NCBI GenBank assembly: GCA_964499485.1
Contig: CAZCLF010000002.1
Location: 124,001-188,000, forward strand
Direction of reading: 5' to 3'
Source: Ga0074130 sp964499485
GTDB lineage: Bacteria; Pseudomonadota; Gammaproteobacteria; Burkholderiales; Rhodocyclaceae
DNA: 64,000 nt
In this document: positions 1 through 8,760 of the stretch, one piece after another
Layout: each line of letters begins with the position of its first letter
Numbering within the stretch: position 1 is the stretch's first letter
Made by a program: the position numbers and the translations under genes
Notes under the pieces: generated by a model
Told to the model about the DNA's origin: nothing
What the model saw: only the letters and a program-made list of their open reading frames with translations
Databases searched by the model: none

Positions 1-369
1 GGAAAGATCATCAAGATCGACACGCAGACGGCAAAAAGGGGCATTGCCCTGGGGCGCAGACAGCAGACTACGTTGCAAACGGGTGCTCAGCAGCTCAGCC
101 GGTTGGGCACTCCAGCGACTATTCACAAAGCTTTCGCGGCGATTGCTGTCCGCATAGGCCAGACGGTAATACATGGCATTACCCGACAGCCATGAACTGG
201 GCACCACATCGAGCATGCGTAATGCTGTCGCCGTAGGTATGGGGGCCTTTTCGGATTCAGCCGACAAATCGTAATAGGCCACATTTGTCTTGGCTGGCCC
301 GCCACCAACGCAAGCCGTTAGCAACAATGGCAACAACAGTGTCACGAGTGGAGCAAAGCGTGATCTCAT
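1..369 (-). CDS. ABC-type transport auxiliary lipoprotein, PqiC-like (3' end outside window)
   Basis: The minus strand reads open from an ATG at 369 to the window edge (123 codons, no stop). The product starts with a lipoprotein signal peptide: MRSR, a leucine-rich stretch, and a lipobox LLTAC with the acylated cysteine at residue 20. It then resembles the ABC_trans_aux (PqiC/DUF330) family, outer-membrane lipoproteins that partner MCE-type lipid transporters. It follows the MlaD-like gene by 11 bp as the last visible gene of the ppx-mla operon, which fits that role. The C-terminal half is missing, so the family call rests on the N-terminus and the context. Confidence 0.75.
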   Translation of the reverse strand, partial: MRSRFAPLVTLLLPLLLTACVGGGPAKTNVAYYDLSAESEKAPIPTATALRMLDVVPSSWLSGNAMYYRLAYADSNRRESFVNSRWSAQPAELLSTRLQRSLLSAPQGNAPFCRLRVDLDDLS

Positions 370-380
370 CTGAATATCCT

Positions 381-1319
381 TCAAGGCTTCGAAGCGCCAG
401 TTGTTGCACTGAATCCAGCTTCACCGGGCCCCGGCCGTACTTGGGGGCGGCCAAAAATCAGGGATTGTGGATTGTCATCTAAGGTTTCCAGCAAGCGTGA
501 GAGCTGGCGAGTGGTATCCGTCAACTCTTTCATCAGGGCATTCGCACGTGGCAATGTTGCGTGTGCCGACTCGTTATTGCCGAGCAAGACTTCGACGCGC
601 TCACTGACTTGATTTAGGCTGGCGACCAATTGACGGACATCACGAGCCAGCGCAGGGGTTTCCCCCGCAGCCTGTTCGAGGTGCGCCACTGTTGCATTCA
701 GTTTTTTCATGTTCTCTGGCGACAATGCACTACGCAGCCCGGCGATAACCTCAGGTAAGTCTCGTAACCCGTCAGAGGCGATCGACACGTTGGCAATGGT
801 GCGCTCCATATTGGCCGCATTTTTCTCACTCAACACAAGCTCAAGACGTTCGCTCATTACCGCTAGGCGATTAATCATCTTTGCAGCATTCGTGGCCATC
901 GCATCAAACAACGTAGGCCGTAGCGCGAGCCGTGGCAGCTCACCCGATGGCGCAGTAAGTAGCTCGGGATTACTGCCATCATCATCCAGTGAGATGTAGG
1001 TCAGACCGGTAATCCCCTGCATCGTCAGGGTGGCCGTAGTACCACGCGTGAGCTTAAAATCATCCTTAAGGCTAATTCGGACGACGATGAAACGTGGGTC
1101 CTTTGGATCGACGCCAACTGACTCAACTTTGCCAGCACGAATACCGCGATAGCGCACAATGGCTTCGTTGTTGAGCCCGCCTACACCTTGCTTTGTCTCC
1201 AGCAGGTAATAAGACAGTTCATCTCTGTCTTGACGGAACCACCATATACAAGCTGCGGTTGCCAGGCCAAGAATTAGAACAAAGAGACCTGCAGCAAGGG
1301 CGTGAGCGCGATTTTCCAT
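381..1319 (-). CDS. MlaD/PqiB-type MCE-domain substrate-binding protein
   Basis: This 312-residue protein has an N-terminal membrane anchor (about residues 9-28, ending in IWWF) followed by one MCE domain (about 36-115). The rest is predicted helical, rich in Ala, Leu and Glu. MCE proteins form hexameric periplasmic rings or tubes that carry phospholipids between inner and outer membrane with an MlaEF-type ABC core. The helical tail is longer than in E. coli MlaD (about 180 residues) and more like the COG1463 proteins that pair with a separate lipoprotein. It lies 2 bp after the ATPase gene, so co-expression is very likely. The transported lipid cannot be told. Confidence 0.88.
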   Translation of the reverse strand: MENRAHALAAGLFVLILGLATAACIWWFRQDRDELSYYLLETKQGVGGLNNEAIVRYRGIRAGKVESVGVDPKDPRFIVVRISLKDDFKLTRGTTATLTMQGITGLTYISLDDDGSNPELLTAPSGELPRLALRPTLFDAMATNAAKMINRLAVMSERLELVLSEKNAANMERTIANVSIASDGLRDLPEVIAGLRSALSPENMKKLNATVAHLEQAAGETPALARDVRQLVASLNQVSERVEVLLGNNESAHATLPRANALMKELTDTTRQLSRLLETLDDNPQSLIFGRPQVRPGPGEAGFSATTGASKP

Positions 1320-1321
1320 AA

Positions 1322-2197
1322 TCAGGTGCCTACATTCTGCAGCGCACGCATGCTGCGTTCGGAATGGAAAAAATTCTGGATGAATGGATGGTCAATTTTC
1401 ATGATGTCTTGCATGCTGCCATAAGCAAGGATGCGCTGCTCAGCAAGCACAGCAATGCGGGTCGACAAGGCTGCCAAGGTATCGAGGTCATGTGTGACCA
1501 ACACCACCGTTAACCCCAATTCGGCACTAAGGCTCCTGATTAAGCGGACAAAGCTGTCCGATCGATCAGGATCCAGCCCAGCGGTCGGTTCATCAAGCAG
1601 CAATAATTCTGGCTCCAAGGCCAATGCCCGGGCCAGCGCTACACGTTTAATCATGCCACCCGACAGCTCCGCGGGCATCAGCTCACCATGACGCGGCAGC
1701 AGCTCAACCATGGACAGCTTAAGCATTACCAAATCGCGGATGGTGGCCTCATCCAGCAGCTTCAGTTCGCGCAATGGAAATGCCACGTTGTCGAACACAC
1801 TGAAGGCCGAAAATAGCGCCCCCTGTTGAAATAGAACGCCGAAGCGTTGTCGTAACAATCGCTCGCGCAACACTCCACCGCCAAACAGCGGTTCGCCAAA
1901 GACACGCATTTCGCCCTCGGTCGGCGTAAGCAAGCCAATGATCTGGCGCAGCAGCGTTGTTTTGCCGCTCCCCGAGCCCCCTACCAGCGCGACCAATTCG
2001 CCCGCTTGAATCTCCAGATCCAGATTGCGATGCACCCACACCTTGCCGAAGCGTGTAGACAATCCCCGGGCTGAGATCACCGGTGGACAAACCGGATTGG
2101 GCTCAACACCGCCCATCACTGGCGAAGTCGCCTCAGCGGCTGAACCATGGTCGTCCCCCTCCGCGGGGGAACGATTGGGAGGAGTGGTTCTGCTCAT
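1322..2197 (-). CDS. MlaF-like ABC transporter ATP-binding protein
   Basis: This 291-residue ABC ATPase has a Walker A motif GGSGSGKTT (about 73-81), a Q-loop FQQG, a signature LSGGMIKR and a Walker B LLLLDEP followed by TAGLDP. The GGM form of the signature is typical of MlaF/COG1127 ATPases. About 40 extra, low-complexity residues precede the ABC fold, and an internal start could be used, though none is clearly better. The start overlaps the stop of the permease gene by 4 bp (ATGA), which indicates translational coupling. It should energise lipid transport through the MlaE-like permease and the MCE protein. Confidence 0.9.
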   Translation of the reverse strand: MSRTTPPNRSPAEGDDHGSAAEATSPVMGGVEPNPVCPPVISARGLSTRFGKVWVHRNLDLEIQAGELVALVGGSGSGKTTLLRQIIGLLTPTEGEMRVFGEPLFGGGVLRERLLRQRFGVLFQQGALFSAFSVFDNVAFPLRELKLLDEATIRDLVMLKLSMVELLPRHGELMPAELSGGMIKRVALARALALEPELLLLDEPTAGLDPDRSDSFVRLIRSLSAELGLTVVLVTHDLDTLAALSTRIAVLAEQRILAYGSMQDIMKIDHPFIQNFFHSERSMRALQNVGT

Positions 2198-3330
2198 ACC
2201 CCAATCCCCCGCGTGCTCATGGCAAACACGGCATCAATCAGGATTACCACCGTAATCGCAGTCACCACGGACGCCGTTGTATTAGCAGAAAGGCTTTCCG
2301 TGTTTGGTCGCACACGTAAGCCGAAGTGACAGGCAACCAAAGCAATCGCGGCCCCAAAGACCACGCCCTTGGCCAAGGCAATCCATACATTTGCCACCGG
2401 CACCACCTTGGGTAAAGTCTCAAGGAAAAAGCCGTAAGAAATATCCAACTGTATCTCGGCTGAAATCATGCCTCCAATCAATGCCGCGGCGGTCGTCCAC
2501 AGCACCAGTAAAGGCATGACAGCAGCCAGCGCAACCACTTTCGGGAAGACAAGCCGCAGCGAACGCTGAATCCCCATGGCGATCAGTGCATCGATCTCTT
2601 CAGTCACGCGCATCACGCCTAGCTGAGCGGTCATCGATGAACCGGATCGGCCCGCAACTAAGACTGCCACCAACAAGGGGCCGAGTTCGCGGATGACCCC
2701 CAGCCCAAGAATATTAATGATGAAGACCTCAGCCCCAAACTGGCGTAGTTGCAGCGAGGAAAGGTAGGACAGCACAATCCCGATGAGAAACCCAACCAGC
2801 GCGGTGACTGGCATGGCTCTGACCCCCGCCTTGAAGATATTGGCACCGATCTCACGGGCTGGCATGTCAGCGGGGTAGCGGCACAGATGGACAACATTCA
2901 TCGCCATCTGCCCGACCAGCGTAATCAGGTCAATGCAGTGCTGCTGGGCATCAAGTACACGATTGCCGATGGACTGTAGGCGCGCAAAGGGCAACGTCGG
3001 TGTGATTGGTGCGACCGGACACGCATCCGCAGTGGTCAAACGAGCAAAGACCTTTGAATGCTCGGGGCGGATCAAGAGCAATTCGGGCAACTCACGCCCC
3101 CAACTGTTCCAGAGCAACATCGCACCCGCACTGTCTAGGGCTTCGATACCCTCACAATCCCAACTCACATTCGATTTTGCGGCATGCTGTGTCAGTGCTT
3201 GCTGCAAGGATGCCAATTCATGACCGATGGTGGTGAGCGACCACGTACCGCTCAGCGTAACCGTTGTCCCACCGTTCTGATCGGTACAGGCAAGGCCAGC
3301 ACGTCGTTCAGAAGGTGGGCTGAATTTCAT
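2194..3330 (-). CDS. MlaE-family permease with N-terminal STAS-like domain
   Basis: The start is placed at the ATG at 3330, overlapping the ppx stop (ATGA), giving 378 residues. An upstream start at 3372 would add 14 residues inside ppx. The first ~110 residues form a STAS/SpoIIAA-like module (strands around TVTLSGTWSL and LDSAGAMLLW). The rest is an MlaE permease with about five membrane helices and the family's GRSGSSMTAQLG and VTEEIDALIAMG segments. In E. coli the STAS partner MlaB is a separate protein that binds MlaF; here it is fused to the permease, a form common in other Proteobacteria. It forms the membrane core of the adjacent MlaF/MlaD-like transporter. Confidence 0.9.
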   Translation of the reverse strand: MKFSPPSERRAGLACTDQNGGTTVTLSGTWSLTTIGHELASLQQALTQHAAKSNVSWDCEGIEALDSAGAMLLWNSWGRELPELLLIRPEHSKVFARLTTADACPVAPITPTLPFARLQSIGNRVLDAQQHCIDLITLVGQMAMNVVHLCRYPADMPAREIGANIFKAGVRAMPVTALVGFLIGIVLSYLSSLQLRQFGAEVFIINILGLGVIRELGPLLVAVLVAGRSGSSMTAQLGVMRVTEEIDALIAMGIQRSLRLVFPKVVALAAVMPLLVLWTTAAALIGGMISAEIQLDISYGFFLETLPKVVPVANVWIALAKGVVFGAAIALVACHFGLRVRPNTESLSANTTASVVTAITVVILIDAVFAMSTRGIGV

Positions 3331-4823
3331 CCCTGTTCCCGAATTTTTAAATTCACCCCAAGGCCGCCCCACTGACGCGCCTCTTCTTCCAGCGCTGCAG
3401 CAGTAAGAGGCACTTCGAGCAGCCAGCCCTCAGGCACGTGCAACTGATAACTTTTGGGTGTGGCATTGGCCTCGAGTGGCGGCAGAGGCTGGCTGTCGCG
3501 CGCACGGTGCAGGACCACCGCGGTCCGCAGACAGAAAATCAGCAGCCACTCGACGGGATCACGCGCAAGCGGCTGTACACGCTCCAGCTTGCCGCGATGG
3601 CCGAGGACCAAACGCGCGAGGCGTGCCTGATCGCGCTTGGAGAAGCCTGGCATATCAGCGTTTTCGAGAATGTAAGCGCTGTGCTTGTGATAACTCGAAT
3701 GGGCCACCGAGATGCCCACCTCATGCAATCGCGCCGCCCAGGACAAAAACTGCGCATCTGGATTTTCTGGATCATTGGCTGCCGGCATGATCTGACGGAG
3801 TAAGGCTAGTGCAGTCGCTTCAATGCGCTGCGCCTGCGCCTGATCAATGTCATAACGCCGGGTGAAATGCTTAACGGTGGCCTCGCGCAAGTCATCGTGA
3901 TGACTACGGCCGAGCAAGTCGTAGAGAACGCCGAGGCGCAATGCGCCATCCGAGAACTCCATGTGCTCAAGCTCAAAGGCATTGAAAACTGCCGACATGA
4001 TGGCCAGGCCACCGCAAAGCACCGGCATGCGATCCGCACGCAAACCGTCAATGCGCAAATGATGCACATTGCCCACGCGTTCCAGCATCTCGATCAAACG
4101 GTCCAGTCCAGTTCGGGTAATGCCCTGCTCGGAAAGACCATTAAGTTCGAGCAAATCGGCAATCGCACGCGCGGTACCCGACGAACCCACTGCCGTCTGC
4201 CAGCCCGTCTCGCGGTAGGCTTGAACGATGGTTTGCAGCTCATTCCCAGCGGCAATTTCGGCCTCGCGGAAGGCCTTCTTGTCCACGTGCCCATTCGGGA
4301 AGAAGCGCAGGCTGTAGCTAACACAGCCCATGTAAAGCGATTCCAGCTTGAGCGGCTTAAAGTTGCGGCCAATAATGAACTCAGTCGAGCCGCCCCCAAT
4401 ATCCACAATCAGCTGCTGCTTGCGTGGATTGGGCAGCGAGTGCGCCACACCGAGATAAATCAACCGAGCCTCTTCACGGCCAGCGATCACCTCAATGGGG
4501 AACCCTAGTGCAGCCTCGGCCTGAACCAAAAACGAGTTGCCGTTCTTGGCCACGCGCAGGGCATTGGTTGCTACAGCCCGCACTGCCTCAGGTGGGAAAC
4601 CACGCAAACGCTCACCAAACCGTGACAATGCGGTCAGTGCCCGCAGTTGCGAAGCGCCATCCAGCTGCTTATCCGGTCCCAGCCCGGCGCCTAGACGCAC
4701 GGCCTCCTTGATCCCGTCGAGTTCATAAATCTGGTTTCCACGCACCTGCCCCACCTGCAGCCGGAAACTGTTTGACCCCAAATCAACTGCCGCAATCAGC
4801 TCGTGTTCCAATCTCAACCCCAC
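3327..4823 (-). CDS. ppx: Exopolyphosphatase (Ppx/GppA family)
   Basis: This 498-residue protein belongs to the ASKHA superfamily. It has the phosphate-1 motif AAVDLGSNSFRLQV near residues 11-24, the phosphate-2 motif VDIGGGSTEFIIG near 142, and a C-terminal HD-like helical region. It hydrolyses terminal phosphates of polyphosphate and possibly pppGpp; Ppx and GppA are hard to separate by sequence. The length matches E. coli Ppx (513). It diverges from ppk1 across about 170 bp, the classic opposing pair, and its stop overlaps the start of the lipid-transporter permease. So ppx probably heads a five-gene operon. Confidence 0.93.
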   Translation of the reverse strand: MGLRLEHELIAAVDLGSNSFRLQVGQVRGNQIYELDGIKEAVRLGAGLGPDKQLDGASQLRALTALSRFGERLRGFPPEAVRAVATNALRVAKNGNSFLVQAEAALGFPIEVIAGREEARLIYLGVAHSLPNPRKQQLIVDIGGGSTEFIIGRNFKPLKLESLYMGCVSYSLRFFPNGHVDKKAFREAEIAAGNELQTIVQAYRETGWQTAVGSSGTARAIADLLELNGLSEQGITRTGLDRLIEMLERVGNVHHLRIDGLRADRMPVLCGGLAIMSAVFNAFELEHMEFSDGALRLGVLYDLLGRSHHDDLREATVKHFTRRYDIDQAQAQRIEATALALLRQIMPAANDPENPDAQFLSWAARLHEVGISVAHSSYHKHSAYILENADMPGFSKRDQARLARLVLGHRGKLERVQPLARDPVEWLLIFCLRTAVVLHRARDSQPLPPLEANATPKSYQLHVPEGWLLEVPLTAAALEEEARQWGGLGVNLKIREQG

Positions 4824-4929
4824 TCGGAAAGTGCGCTGATTCTAGCATTCCACTGGCATGCCCTGCTGCAATGCAGCACCTTGGCAGTCAGCACTGGCGC
4901 TAGAACAGCATCATCAAACCACAGCCCAC

Positions 4930-4957
4930 CTGTCATCTTAATGCAACAAAAGTGACA
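4930..4957 (+). promoter_or_regulatory. Possible Pho-box-like element upstream of ppk1
   Basis: CTGTCAT at 4930-4936 matches a PhoB half-site exactly and is followed by an AT-rich spacer. The next unit at the 11-bp period (ATGCAAC, 4941) matches poorly, and GTGACAC (4952-4958) follows. The same bases also make an inverted repeat, TGTCA (4931-4935) and TGACA (4953-4957). PhoB control of ppk is known in other bacteria. With only one good half-site this is a weak call. Confidence 0.3.
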
Positions 4958-4995
4958 CATAATTGATCGAACGATACCAACTGTACTATTCCGCT

Positions 4996-7125
4996 ATGAA
5001 CTCGCCCGTCACGCCACGCCCTGCTTCGCTTGAACGCTTCCTTAATCGTGAGCTGTCGTTCCTCGCCTTTAATCGGCGTGTGCTGGCTCAGGCTGCTGAT
5101 CCCAACGTACCTCTACTGGAGCGCCTACGCTTCATCTGTATCGTGTCGTCGAACATGGACGAGTTCTTTGAAATCCGTGTCGCGGGGATCAAGGAGCAGC
5201 TCAAGCTTGGTAGTGCATTGCCCGGTAACGATGGGCTTTTGCCGCAAGAAGCGTTCCGCCGGGTGGGCGTTTTAGCGCACAGCATCATTGCCGAGCAATA
5301 TGCGCTGCTCAACGATGTGATCCTCCCCGCCCTTGCGACCGAGGGCATCGTGTTCCTGCGCCGCGCACAATGGACGCCAGAGCAGCAGGCTTGGATCCAG
5401 GCTTACTTCCTCAATGAAGTCATGCCACTGCTGACACCGATCGGACTAGATCCCTCACATCCCTTCCCGCGCGTCCTCAACAAGAGCCTTAACTTTGCGG
5501 TAGAGCTGGATGGCAATGACGCCTTTGGCCGCAGCTCTGGCGCGGCTATTGTGCAGGCGCCACGTGCGCTACCGCGTGTGATCCAGCTGCCGCGCGAGCT
5601 CACCGGTGTTGATTACGGGTTTGTATTCCTCTCCTCCGTGCTGCATCAACACGTGGGCGAACTGTTCACTGGCATGGATGTGCTGGGCTGCTACCAGTTC
5701 CGTGTCACCCGCAATTCGGACTTGTTCGTCGATGACGAAGAAGTGAAAAACCTACGCACTGCGCTCCAAGGCGAATTGCCGCAACGCCACTTCGGCGATG
5801 CCGTGCGTCTGGAGGTGGCCGACAATTGCTCGACCATCATGGCAAACTTCCTGCTGCAACAGTTTGGTTTGGGCACTGAGGACTTGTACCGCGCACCAGG
5901 TATCGTCAATCTGGTTCGCCTGATGTCAGTCCCTGACCTCATTGATCGCCCTGATCTGCAATATCGTCCCTTCCAACCGGCGCTGCCCAAGGTGCTGACA
6001 AAACGCTTCGATATTTTCGACAGCATTCAGAAGCAGGACATTCTGCTGCACCATCCCTTCCAGTCTTTCGCACCTGTCATTCAGCTGCTGGAGCAGGCTG
6101 CGGATGATCCACAAGTCGTCGCCATCAAGATGACGGTCTATCGGACTGGCACTGACTCAGTCCTGATGGAACATCTGCTCCGCGCCGCGCAGAAGGGCAA
6201 GGAAGTGACCGTCGTCGTCGAGCTGATGGCACGCTTTGATGAAGAGGCCAACCTAAGTATTGCTGCACGCCTTGAAGAGGTAGGTGCACATGTGGTTTAT
6301 GGTGTGGTCGGTTACAAGACGCACGCCAAGATGCTGATGGTGCTGCGCCGTGAAGTGATCAACAAACGCAGTGGCTTCCGCCGCTATGTACACCTCGGCA
6401 CAGGTAACTACCATCCACGCACGACACGCTTTTACACCGACTTTGGTCTGCTGACTTGTAACGACGAAATCAGTGATGACGTTAATGAAGTATTTAAGCA
6501 GCTCACTGGTTTAGGCAAGGCGCGTAAGTTGAAGCATCTGTGGCAAGCACCGTTCACGCTGCATGCCAACATGATGACGGCCATCCGTCAGGAGATCGAA
6601 AATGCAAAGGCAGGTCGCAAGGGACGCATCATCGCCAAGATGAACTCGCTGCTGGAGCGCCAAATCATCGAAACGCTTTACGAAGCCAGTAGTGCCGGCG
6701 TTGAGATTGATCTGCTGGTACGCGGTGTGTGTGCCCTACGGCCGGGTGTGCCGGGCATGTCGGAAAACATCAAAGTACGCTCCGTGGTTGGTCGCTTCCT
6801 TGAGCATCACCGGATTTTCTACTTCCTTGCCGATGGTGAGGAAAAGGTTTATCTGTCGAGCGCCGACTGGATGGAGCGTAACTTCTTCCGGCGCATCGAA
6901 GTGTGCTTCCCGATTCTTGACCCACGCCTCAAGCGCCGTGTGATCAAGGAAGGCTTGCGCACTTATCTGTCCGACAATGCCCAAGCGTGGGAAATGGACA
7001 GCAACGGGGAATACAACGTACGCAGCTCACGCCGCAGCCGCACGGTAGCACAGGAAATCTTGCTGGCAGATCTGACGGGCTTGGTGACGGAGAATACCGA
7101 CACACTGACTGAAGGCAATCGTTGA
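4996..7125 (+). CDS. ppk1: Polyphosphate kinase 1
   Basis: This 709-residue Ppk1 reversibly transfers the ATP gamma-phosphate to polyphosphate through a phospho-histidine. The four-domain layout is complete. The N domain starts at FLNRELSFLAFNRRVL and the head domain includes MDEFFEIRVAG. The C1/C2 catalytic domains carry the autophosphorylated histidine in YKTHAKM and the second histidine in GTGNYHPRTTRFYTD. Length is normal (E. coli 688). I chose the ATG at 4996 over an in-frame TTG at 4963 because the family starts about there. No clear Shine-Dalgarno precedes it. It is convergent with the next gene and divergent from ppx. Confidence 0.96.
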   Translation: MNSPVTPRPASLERFLNRELSFLAFNRRVLAQAADPNVPLLERLRFICIVSSNMDEFFEIRVAGIKEQLKLGSALPGNDGLLPQEAFRRVGVLAHSIIAEQYALLNDVILPALATEGIVFLRRAQWTPEQQAWIQAYFLNEVMPLLTPIGLDPSHPFPRVLNKSLNFAVELDGNDAFGRSSGAAIVQAPRALPRVIQLPRELTGVDYGFVFLSSVLHQHVGELFTGMDVLGCYQFRVTRNSDLFVDDEEVKNLRTALQGELPQRHFGDAVRLEVADNCSTIMANFLLQQFGLGTEDLYRAPGIVNLVRLMSVPDLIDRPDLQYRPFQPALPKVLTKRFDIFDSIQKQDILLHHPFQSFAPVIQLLEQAADDPQVVAIKMTVYRTGTDSVLMEHLLRAAQKGKEVTVVVELMARFDEEANLSIAARLEEVGAHVVYGVVGYKTHAKMLMVLRREVINKRSGFRRYVHLGTGNYHPRTTRFYTDFGLLTCNDEISDDVNEVFKQLTGLGKARKLKHLWQAPFTLHANMMTAIRQEIENAKAGRKGRIIAKMNSLLERQIIETLYEASSAGVEIDLLVRGVCALRPGVPGMSENIKVRSVVGRFLEHHRIFYFLADGEEKVYLSSADWMERNFFRRIEVCFPILDPRLKRRVIKEGLRTYLSDNAQAWEMDSNGEYNVRSSRRSRTVAQEILLADLTGLVTENTDTLTEGNR

Positions 7126-7141
7126 GAAAGTAAAGCGGGGG

Positions 7142-8710
7142 TTAATAGCCCCGAGCTTGCACCACACGATTGCGGCCACTGGCCTTGGCATCGTACAAGG
7201 CATGGTCGGCCTCGTTCATCAGTGTCCGGTCATTCATACCGGGCTGCCAGCCGGCAACGCCAGCACTGAACGTCATGCGCAACGGAGGCACCTCTCCCGG
7301 TACCTCAAGCTGTGCGATCGAATCACGCATCCGATCAATCACCTGCATGGCCTCATACAGGGGCGTATTCGTCATCAATACCGCAAACTCCTCGCCCCCC
7401 AAGCGCGCCATCACATCAGTACGACGCAACTGTGCACGTACATTTTCAGCAAGAAACTGTAGTGCTAAGTCCCCCACCGCATGACCGCGCGTGTCATTGA
7501 TACGCTTGAAATAGTCGATATCAATAATGCCTAGGGTCAAATCTCCGCCGTAGCGTTTAACACGTTCAAGTTCGTTATTCAGCAAGGCCGAAAATGCCCG
7601 GCGATTGAGGCAACCGGTCAGATAGTCGTGGGTTGCCTGCTCATGCAATTCATCATTAAGCTTGGACAATTGCGAATTCAAGATTTCAAGCCGGCGCCGA
7701 TAATCGCGTGCGCGCAGGAAGAAAATCACAGCCGCCCACAAACCCCACACCACCAAGGCTCCACCGGCCACACTCACCAAAAAGACAAAGCGGGCCTGCT
7801 TCTGCGCATCCTGCATTGCCTCCATGTCGGCCACGATATGCAGGTTGAGATTCTCGTTACTGAGAATACGGGTGCCAATGAGCACAGGCTGACCATCGAG
7901 CAGCATGATGTCGGGATAGCCGACCATCTTGGCCGGACGCAGATCAAGCGGCTCGAACTGCTTTTGCGCATAGCGGCTATGCAGCATCGCCTCGGGTAGA
8001 TTGCTCACCGTGGCATCTGGCAGCACGCGAAAGATATGCGCAGGGTTATCGGCCATAACCACGACACCATAACTATCCGTGAGCAAACCATTCGGAATAC
8101 GGGCTTGCATCTGCAGGCGCGGCTGATCAAGCTTCACCCCAATCGTGCCAATGATTTTTTCGCCTTGGCGAACTGGCATCGAAAAGAAAAAACCCGGTAC
8201 TTTGGTCGTACGCCCTACGGCAAACTGCCGCCCGGCATAGCCCTGAATGGCCGCGAGGAAATGTTCACGATCACTGTAGTCTTTACCGACCGTGGAGCTT
8301 GGGGTATCCGCATTACTTGCTGCCACGGAGATACCGTTGCCGTCCATGACGTAAACCAAATCTATCGAGAAGGTATTAACCAGTTCCTTGAGATAACGAT
8401 TGGTCTTCTGCGCTGCGGTTGGGCTAAGAATCGCCTGAATGACATTTTCATCACGTGCCAACCAGTTGGTGACATTGGTGACATGACTGAAAGCGAGCTC
8501 GATATCCGCCTCAACCTCATTGAGCTGACGCGCGATATGTTGCGACTCACGCTCAATCGCCAGGTTGAATCGATCCGTCTGCCAACGCTCGGTAAAGGTC
8601 CAGGACAAAGCCACCACGGCAGGCAGACATAGCAAGGCCAATCCGCTGGCCAATACCAGTGGGGAATCATCCAGAAAACGGCTGATCCGGCGCCACACCC
8701 ACATCTGCAT
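7142..8710 (-). CDS. Membrane diguanylate cyclase with dCache-type sensor
   Basis: This protein has a first membrane helix at about 21-40 and a periplasmic sensor of about 270 residues that looks like a double Cache domain (LVYVMDGNGISVAASN, DREHFLAAIQGYAG). A second helix follows (about 310-332), then a GGDEF domain. The active-site motif is GGEEF, with an intact RRTD inhibitory I-site five residues before it, so it should make c-di-GMP and be feedback-inhibited. The ATG at 8710 is preceded by GGAAAGGGGAAG and preferred over a GTG at 8737. It is convergent with ppk1, with only a weak CGGGG/CCCCG hairpin between. Confidence 0.92.
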   Translation of the reverse strand: MQMWVWRRISRFLDDSPLVLASGLALLCLPAVVALSWTFTERWQTDRFNLAIERESQHIARQLNEVEADIELAFSHVTNVTNWLARDENVIQAILSPTAAQKTNRYLKELVNTFSIDLVYVMDGNGISVAASNADTPSSTVGKDYSDREHFLAAIQGYAGRQFAVGRTTKVPGFFFSMPVRQGEKIIGTIGVKLDQPRLQMQARIPNGLLTDSYGVVVMADNPAHIFRVLPDATVSNLPEAMLHSRYAQKQFEPLDLRPAKMVGYPDIMLLDGQPVLIGTRILSNENLNLHIVADMEAMQDAQKQARFVFLVSVAGGALVVWGLWAAVIFFLRARDYRRRLEILNSQLSKLNDELHEQATHDYLTGCLNRRAFSALLNNELERVKRYGGDLTLGIIDIDYFKRINDTRGHAVGDLALQFLAENVRAQLRRTDVMARLGGEEFAVLMTNTPLYEAMQVIDRMRDSIAQLEVPGEVPPLRMTFSAGVAGWQPGMNDRTLMNEADHALYDAKASGRNRVVQARGY

Positions 8711-8760
8711 CCCGATGACTTCCCCTTTCCTGAGCACTGTCGTGGCTCAGGTGCCCCTGA

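Noticed and set aside
3867..4508. 213-codon plus-strand open frame opposite ppx
   Set aside because: Lies antisense to conserved ppx motifs and shows no family features of its own.
7136..7153. Terminator between ppk1 and the diguanylate cyclase
   Set aside because: The CGGGG/CCCCG stem is only five pairs with an 8-nt loop and no T-run on either side.
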